A stretch of 64,000 bases of DNA from G964291335 sp964291335 (GTDB lineage: Bacteria; Chloroflexota; Dehalococcoidia; Lucifugimonadales; UBA3495): contig OZ219748.1 in the NCBI GenBank assembly GCA_964291335.2, forward strand, positions 1,178,001 to 1,242,000, written 5' to 3'. Below, piece by piece: positions 56,029 to 64,000 of the stretch; the stretch's first letter is position 1, and each line of letters starts with the position of its first letter. The position numbers were made by a program, and so were the translations under genes. Under the pieces are notes generated by a model. The model saw only the letters and a list, made by a program, of their open reading frames with translations. It did no database searches and was not told the origin of the DNA.

Positions 56029-56817
56029 TTAACCGCCCTGGCTCCGGGCGGCCCGAAGGGTTATCAGCAGTTCCGCCAGCAGGCCGGCCGCCCCCGGCGG
56101 GGGAGCCGGTTCGGCGGCGGCCCCGGCCGGGGTCGCCGGCCAACGCCCGCTGTCGGCCGGTCGGTCGCCCTCCGCCATTCGGTAAAGACAGCCGCCGGAG
56201 CAGGGGGTTGGCGGCCAGGCGCGCCGCAAAGCCTGACGGTTGGCCGGCACCGGCACTGCGCTCACCTCCAGCAGCTCCTGCTCCAGGAAGCGAAGGCCCA
56301 GAAAAGCGCCCGTGCCTTCCTGCCGTCGCTCTTCGTAGCGCAGCGGCTTGAAGCCCACCGACACCCCCTGCTGGTAGCCGCTGCGGTAAAGAGCGGCCAC
56401 CTCGCGGGCAAAATCGGTAGGGGCGAACTCCATGCCGGCCAGCAGCTGCCCCGGCTCAACCCACAGAGAGCGGGCCCGCCCGATGACCGGCCGGGTATAG
56501 TCGTGCGCCCAGAGGAAGACCGGGTTCTGGCGGTAGGCCGTCAAATGCCACCCCTGGGCAGCAACCACGTCGCCGTGGCGGTCCACCTCCTCGCTGGAAA
56601 CCACGAAAGTCATAGCCGAACTATCCCCGGCACCTTCCCGGCCGGCCGCGCCACCGGCCGCCGCTGCCGGCCCGCCGTTCAGGTTCCGGGCCGGGGCGCC
56701 GCTCCACTTGCGCAGCAGCGGCGCAGCATTCAATCCGCGGCGGTAACTATCCAAAGCCTCCAGCAGCCGTTCGCGTTCCTGTAAATCCGAACCCCCTGCG
56801 GGCAACCAATCTGACAA
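56029..56817 (-). CDS. HK97-family prohead protease
   Basis: 262 residues from TTG 56817, preferred because GGGAGG lies six bases upstream; a longer frame to 56886 begins inside a terminator and is rejected. Protease motifs: MTFVVSSEEVDRHGDVVAAQGW, NPVFLWAHDYTRPVIGRA (catalytic His), GVSVGFKPLRYEER (catalytic Ser of GVSVGF), ELLEVSAVPVPANRQAL. It cleaves the delta-domain of the capsid protein during maturation. First preserved gene of the cassette; the portal and terminase normally before it are missing. Confidence 0.88.
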   Translation of the reverse strand: MSDWLPAGGSDLQERERLLEALDSYRRGLNAAPLLRKWSGAPARNLNGGPAAAAGGAAGREGAGDSSAMTFVVSSEEVDRHGDVVAAQGWHLTAYRQNPVFLWAHDYTRPVIGRARSLWVEPGQLLAGMEFAPTDFAREVAALYRSGYQQGVSVGFKPLRYEERRQEGTGAFLGLRFLEQELLEVSAVPVPANRQALRRAWPPTPCSGGCLYRMAEGDRPADSGRWPATPAGAAAEPAPPPGAAGLLAELLITLRAARSQGG

Positions 56818-56890
56818 AGCAGCGCCTCCCTGGTTAAACTTCAGGCCGCCGGGCCGACGGACGGGGCAGCAAAAAGACCGGAACAAAAAA

Positions 56891-56917
56891 GGGACAAACC
56901 CTGATAGGGTTTGTCCC
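56891..56917 (-). terminator. intrinsic terminator just upstream of the phage cassette
   Basis: On the minus strand: perfect 11-bp stem GGGACAAACCC / GGGTTTGTCCC, loop TATCA, then TTTTTT. A textbook Rho-independent terminator, but no gene in front of it on this strand; it may mark the end of lost upstream genes or insulate the cassette. Confidence 0.85.
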
Positions 56918-57530
56918 CTGCCGGGTTGACCCCGGCTGCTTCCCGGCCGCAGCGTTTAAGTTTCTGCCCGCCGCCGACCTGCGGCTGTCCCTTGTCGGTT
57001 AATAATCACGTTAGACCAGGGCAATCCGGCCCGTCAACCGCCGTCTGACAGCAAAAACCCCTCGGCCTCATTCGCTTTCCGGGCCAATGCTATATGGAGT
57101 TTCAGCATGGAGTTTCATCCGTACGGGTCAGGGCCATGCAGTTCAGCAGTTAACCCGCTCCACGCCCTTCAGACACCGGAACCATCGACGGGGATGGGCG
57201 GCCCGGCCCTTCCCGGCCCCCGGTCATAGTCAGCCAACCGGCAACCGGCCCGGCAAAGCGGCGCAGCGGTGGGCGTTGCGGCAGGAGTATTCCCAACATA
57301 CGTTGGTTGCCGGTGTTTAACAGAGACGGCAGGGAAATTGGACCACCGGGAGGCGGCGCCACCGGCTCAACCCGGAGCATACCGGGACGGGATGCAGGCG
57401 CCGGGTGCGGCTCCAACCGGCTGCCCGGATATGGCCGCTCCCGGGGCGAGAGGGGCAGCGTTTTCCGGTTTGCCTTTGACCTTGCGGCAGGTGGTGTATC
57501 CCTTTATGCCGGGAGCCGGCCCGGCAGTCC
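56918..57530. other. gene-poor region between phage cassette and surface protein D
   Basis: About 610 bases without a supported gene. Contains a short direct repeat ATGGAGTTTCA at about 57093 and 57105 and, near 57455-57490, sequence similar to that downstream of surface protein A (1256-1290). Confidence 0.4.
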
Positions 57531-57563
57531 CCGGGCCGCCCGATGGGGTATCGGGCGGCCCGG
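57531..57563 (-). terminator. terminator of surface protein D
   Basis: Perfect 14-bp arms CCGGGCCGCCCGAT / ATCGGGCGGCCCGG with a five-base loop, 33 bases after the stop of D. Confidence 0.75.
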
Positions 57564-57595
57564 CGTCCCCTTGCCGGCCAGGTCAGCGGGCTGTC

Positions 57596-62122
<4,527 letters not shown>

Positions 62123-62155
62123 AGGTTGCCTCTCCAGGTTAAAAATTTGGTTGCA

Positions 62156-62180
62156 GCAGTCCTTCCCGCGTGGGGGCTGC
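62156..62180 (-). promoter_or_regulatory. conserved 5'-UTR stem-loop of surface protein D
   Basis: On the minus strand arms GCAGCCC / GGACTGC (one mismatch) around CCACGCGGGAA; matches the elements of A and B closely. Confidence 0.6.
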
Positions 62181-62188
62181 GGCTATGG

Positions 62189-62217
62189 ATTTTAGCAAAA
62201 AGGTTCTCGAAAAGGAA
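62189..62217 (-). promoter_or_regulatory. promoter of surface protein D
   Basis: -35 TTCCTT (62212-62217), 17-bp spacer, -10 TAAAAT (62189-62194). The flanking GCAAGGTATTC upstream of the -35 is also shared with gene A. Confidence 0.65.
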
Positions 62218-62429
62218 TACCTTGCGGGCGGGGTCTTGACCTGCTCCGGCTGGTCGGGAGGCCCGGTTCCCGGGCGAAATGGCGGTCTGATTTCACGTAC
62301 CGGCACCCGTTGGAAATACCGGCGGCAGCGGTTCATTGACTATTGCCCGCCCGGTGTGGTAGCCTGACTGAAAGGGGCGTTTAACTGGCCTCCCCGGTAA
62401 ACTGGGCAAACCCTTTGGAGTGTTGTGTA

Positions 62430-62795
62430 ATGGAAGTAACGGCGCTGGCCATCGAAAAACTCAAGGAAGTAATGCAGCAGGAAGCGGAAAGCAGCAGTTC
62501 CCTGCGGGTTGTCGCCATGCCCTCCGGGGGTGGCCTCCAGTATATGCTCACCATGGAGAAGGAAAAGCAGGACGACGATACCATCCTGAACCTGGAAGGG
62601 CTGGAATTTCTGATGGATTCGGACAGCGCGCCCTTTCTGGAAGAGGCCACGATTGACTACGTGGAGGAGTTCGGCGGCCAGGTTGGTTTTGTAATCAACA
62701 ACCCCATGTTCTCCGGCGGCGGCTGTGGCAGCGGCGGGTGCGGCTGTGGCAGCGGGGGATGTGGCTGCGGCGGCGGTGGCTGCGGCGGTCATTAG
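62430..62795 (+). CDS. HesB/IscA-like protein with Gly/Cys-rich tail
   Basis: 121 residues from ATG 62430. The body follows the A-type carrier fold (MEVTALAIEKLKEVMQQEAESSSSLRVVAMPSGGGLQYMLTMEKEKQDDD, LNLEGLEFLMDSDSAPFLEEATIDYVEE, GFVINNPMF). The first cluster ligand (GGCSG in IscA) is SGGGL here, so that Cys is lost. The C terminus carries six Cys in a GGGCGSGGCGCG-type tail ending GGH instead of the usual single CxC. Such tails may bind iron-sulfur clusters or other metals. It is divergent from surface protein D. Confidence 0.8.
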   Translation: MEVTALAIEKLKEVMQQEAESSSSLRVVAMPSGGGLQYMLTMEKEKQDDDTILNLEGLEFLMDSDSAPFLEEATIDYVEEFGGQVGFVINNPMFSGGGCGSGGCGCGSGGCGCGGGGCGGH

Positions 62796-63181
62796 GCTTC
62801 CCCTCTTTACTTTACCCCTCTCCCTTTGACTGAACAAACTGCCGGGGCCCGATTACAGCCAGGCTCCGGTAGCTTGCCGCGCGTTACGCTTTCTGAGGCG
62901 GCCGGCGTTCCGGCGCAAACTGCGCTGCGACCCCAACGCCGGTTTGCTTTCAGACCGCCGCTTTATCGGCAGCGTAACTTCTGGCATGCAGCAGCCGGCC
63001 GGTTCAGCTTGCGCCGGCGGCAGCGTCCGGCGCCGGGCCGGTCTCCGGCGGCGGGCGCCGGAGAAGCGTTTCCGCCGGCGGCAGCCAGTGGACGGCGGCA
63101 TGGGGACTGAACCGCTTTCCCGAGACCGGTTTTCCAACCGGAAAGCCGCCAGGGCCCGGCATCAGTGAACGCAAGCCGGCC
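62796..63181. other. intergenic region between HesB-like gene and SDR
   Basis: About 385 bases between convergent genes; high GC with short CCGGCG repeats. No gene, RNA or convincing terminator recognised. Confidence 0.4.
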
Positions 63182-64000
63182 CTAAATCCGGCTGTAGCCG
63201 CTGCCCGGCAGGGTTACTCCCCGCCCGCGGGCGTCGGCCAGCCGGCCAAATTCCTGCAGCAGCTGCTGACTATAGGTTACCCGACCGGTTACGGCGTCCA
63301 GCGGCTCGGTAGCCAGCAGCAAAGCGGCCTCGGCCAGCAGCCCGGGCGGCTCCCCGGTCGGGTCATCCGGCCCGGCAGCCAGGTTGTGATACACCGTACC
63401 CGGCGTTGGCACCACCAAAGAAGGCGACACGCAGGTTACCGAAATGCCGAACTGGTAAACCTCGCTGGCCAGGCCCTGGGTGAACCGCTCCAGCGCCGCC
63501 TTCTCCGCCCCGTAGCAAGTACCGCCGCTGCGGCCCGCCGCCGGGTAGGGCCCGCGGCCCGGGCCGGCCGCCGCTCCGGACGAAATGTTAACGATGCTGC
63601 CCGACCCGCGGGGGATCATCTGCTCCAGCGCCGCCTTGCTCAGTATGAATGGGGCATGGACGTTAACCTCCCACGACCGTATCCAGCGGCTGGTGGCAAA
63701 ATCCTTGACTGGCGCGAAGTAGGTAAGCGCGGCATTATTAACCAGCACGTCCACCGGCCCATACAGTTCCCGCGCCTGTTCAATCAACCCTTCGCACGCA
63801 TCGGGGCGGGCCAGGTTCACCGCCACCGGGCTCGCCTCGCCGCCCGCCTGGCGAATTTCGGCTACCGTCCGCTCCAGCGAGCCGGCCAGCGGGTGTTCTC
63901 CCTCCTTCAGGGTACGGGCGGCGCAGACAACCTGTCCCCCCGCTTCAGCGAACCGGGCGGCGATTGCTGCCCCAATGCCCCGGCTGGCCCCGGTAACCAC
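63182..64000 (-). CDS. short-chain dehydrogenase/reductase, N terminus beyond the window edge
   Basis: 272 visible codons. Rossmann motif VVTGASRGIGAAIAARFAEAGG at the edge, so only a few residues are missing. VNNAAL, NVHAPF, the catalytic Ser region IVNISSGAAAG, Tyr-x3-Lys in CYGAEKAALERFTQGLASEV and the cofactor loop SPSLVVPTPG. Oxidises or reduces a hydroxyl or keto substrate with NAD(P)H; substrate unknown. The insert between the Ser and Tyr (PGRGPYPAAGRSGGT) is longer than usual. Confidence 0.88.
   Translation of the reverse strand: MVTGASRGIGAAIAARFAEAGGQVVCAARTLKEGEHPLAGSLERTVAEIRQAGGEASPVAVNLARPDACEGLIEQARELYGPVDVLVNNAALTYFAPVKDFATSRWIRSWEVNVHAPFILSKAALEQMIPRGSGSIVNISSGAAAGPGRGPYPAAGRSGGTCYGAEKAALERFTQGLASEVYQFGISVTCVSPSLVVPTPGTVYHNLAAGPDDPTGEPPGLLAEAALLLATEPLDAVTGRVTYSQQLLQEFGRLADARGRGVTLPGSGYSRI

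Noticed and set aside
56818..56886. TTG 56886 as start of the prohead protease
   Set aside because: That codon lies in the T-run of an intrinsic terminator. TTG 56817 has a good ribosome site.
57087..57416. Small frames between phage cassette and gene D
   Set aside because: Low-complexity Pro/Gly/Arg-rich translations typical of random high-GC sequence.

Overview
The window is a high-GC bacterial chromosome segment. Long Pro/Thr-rich fibronectin surface proteins, a DUF1501/DUF1800 pair, an F420-type luciferase-like oxidoreductase, a CaiB/BaiF CoA-transferase and an OtsA/OtsB pair together suggest a Chloroflexota (Dehalococcoidia/SAR202-like) genome. That placement is an inference from gene content, not a phylogenetic result. 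There are no rRNA genes, CRISPR arrays or insertion sequences; one tRNA-Gln is present.

Layout: 1-1068 holds the start of mutS (cut by the window edge). 1461-5579 is surface protein A. 5901-11994 is a NuoE/NuoF/NuoG-like flavo-iron-sulfur cluster followed by a ferredoxin-NADP reductase. 12084-12719 is a FrnE/DsbA-like thioredoxin-fold gene with an in-frame TGA exactly at the first Cys of its CPWC motif (probable selenoprotein). 12801-16799 carries a HAD hydrolase, rpiB, otsB and otsA. 17047-20897 is surface protein B. 21265-24335 holds a nuclease-like/cold-shock-like protein, a MoaB-type protein and an unusual two-gene HEPN unit. 24435-29507 has an NHL propeller, DUF1501, DUF1800 and an LLM oxidoreductase. 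29612-38692 is a mixed metabolic and membrane region: metallo-beta-lactamase fold hydrolase, flavin-halogenase-like protein, lactonase propeller, DUF2851, a His-rich zinc exporter and a tiny His/Cys-rich protein. 38784-40304 has tRNA-Gln and a CoA-transferase. 40644-43670 is surface protein C. 43878-49459 has a radical-SAM DNA-repair-like protein, an ImmA/IrrE-PIN pair, IscA, PPK2 and NUDIX. 50012-56817 is a compact HK97-type head/tail cassette without terminase, portal, tape measure or integrase. 57596-62122 is surface protein D, followed by a HesB-like protein and an SDR (cut by the edge).

The outstanding feature is the set of four paralogous surface proteins (A-D). Each has a run of 19-30 C residues in the coding strand, within the first codons and ahead of the signal peptide. 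Each also has the same promoter (-35 TTCYYY, 17 bp, -10 TAAAAT), the same 5'-UTR stem-loop, a GA-rich ribosome site, FN3 domains, PT-repeat stalks and an identical type of C-terminal membrane anchor ending RRRQ. As printed, A, C and D are in frame and B is one base out of frame. This looks like a dispersed, co-regulated, phase-variable adhesin family controlled by slipped-strand mispairing. The second highlight is the candidate selenocysteine FrnE-like protein with a plausible SECIS hairpin.
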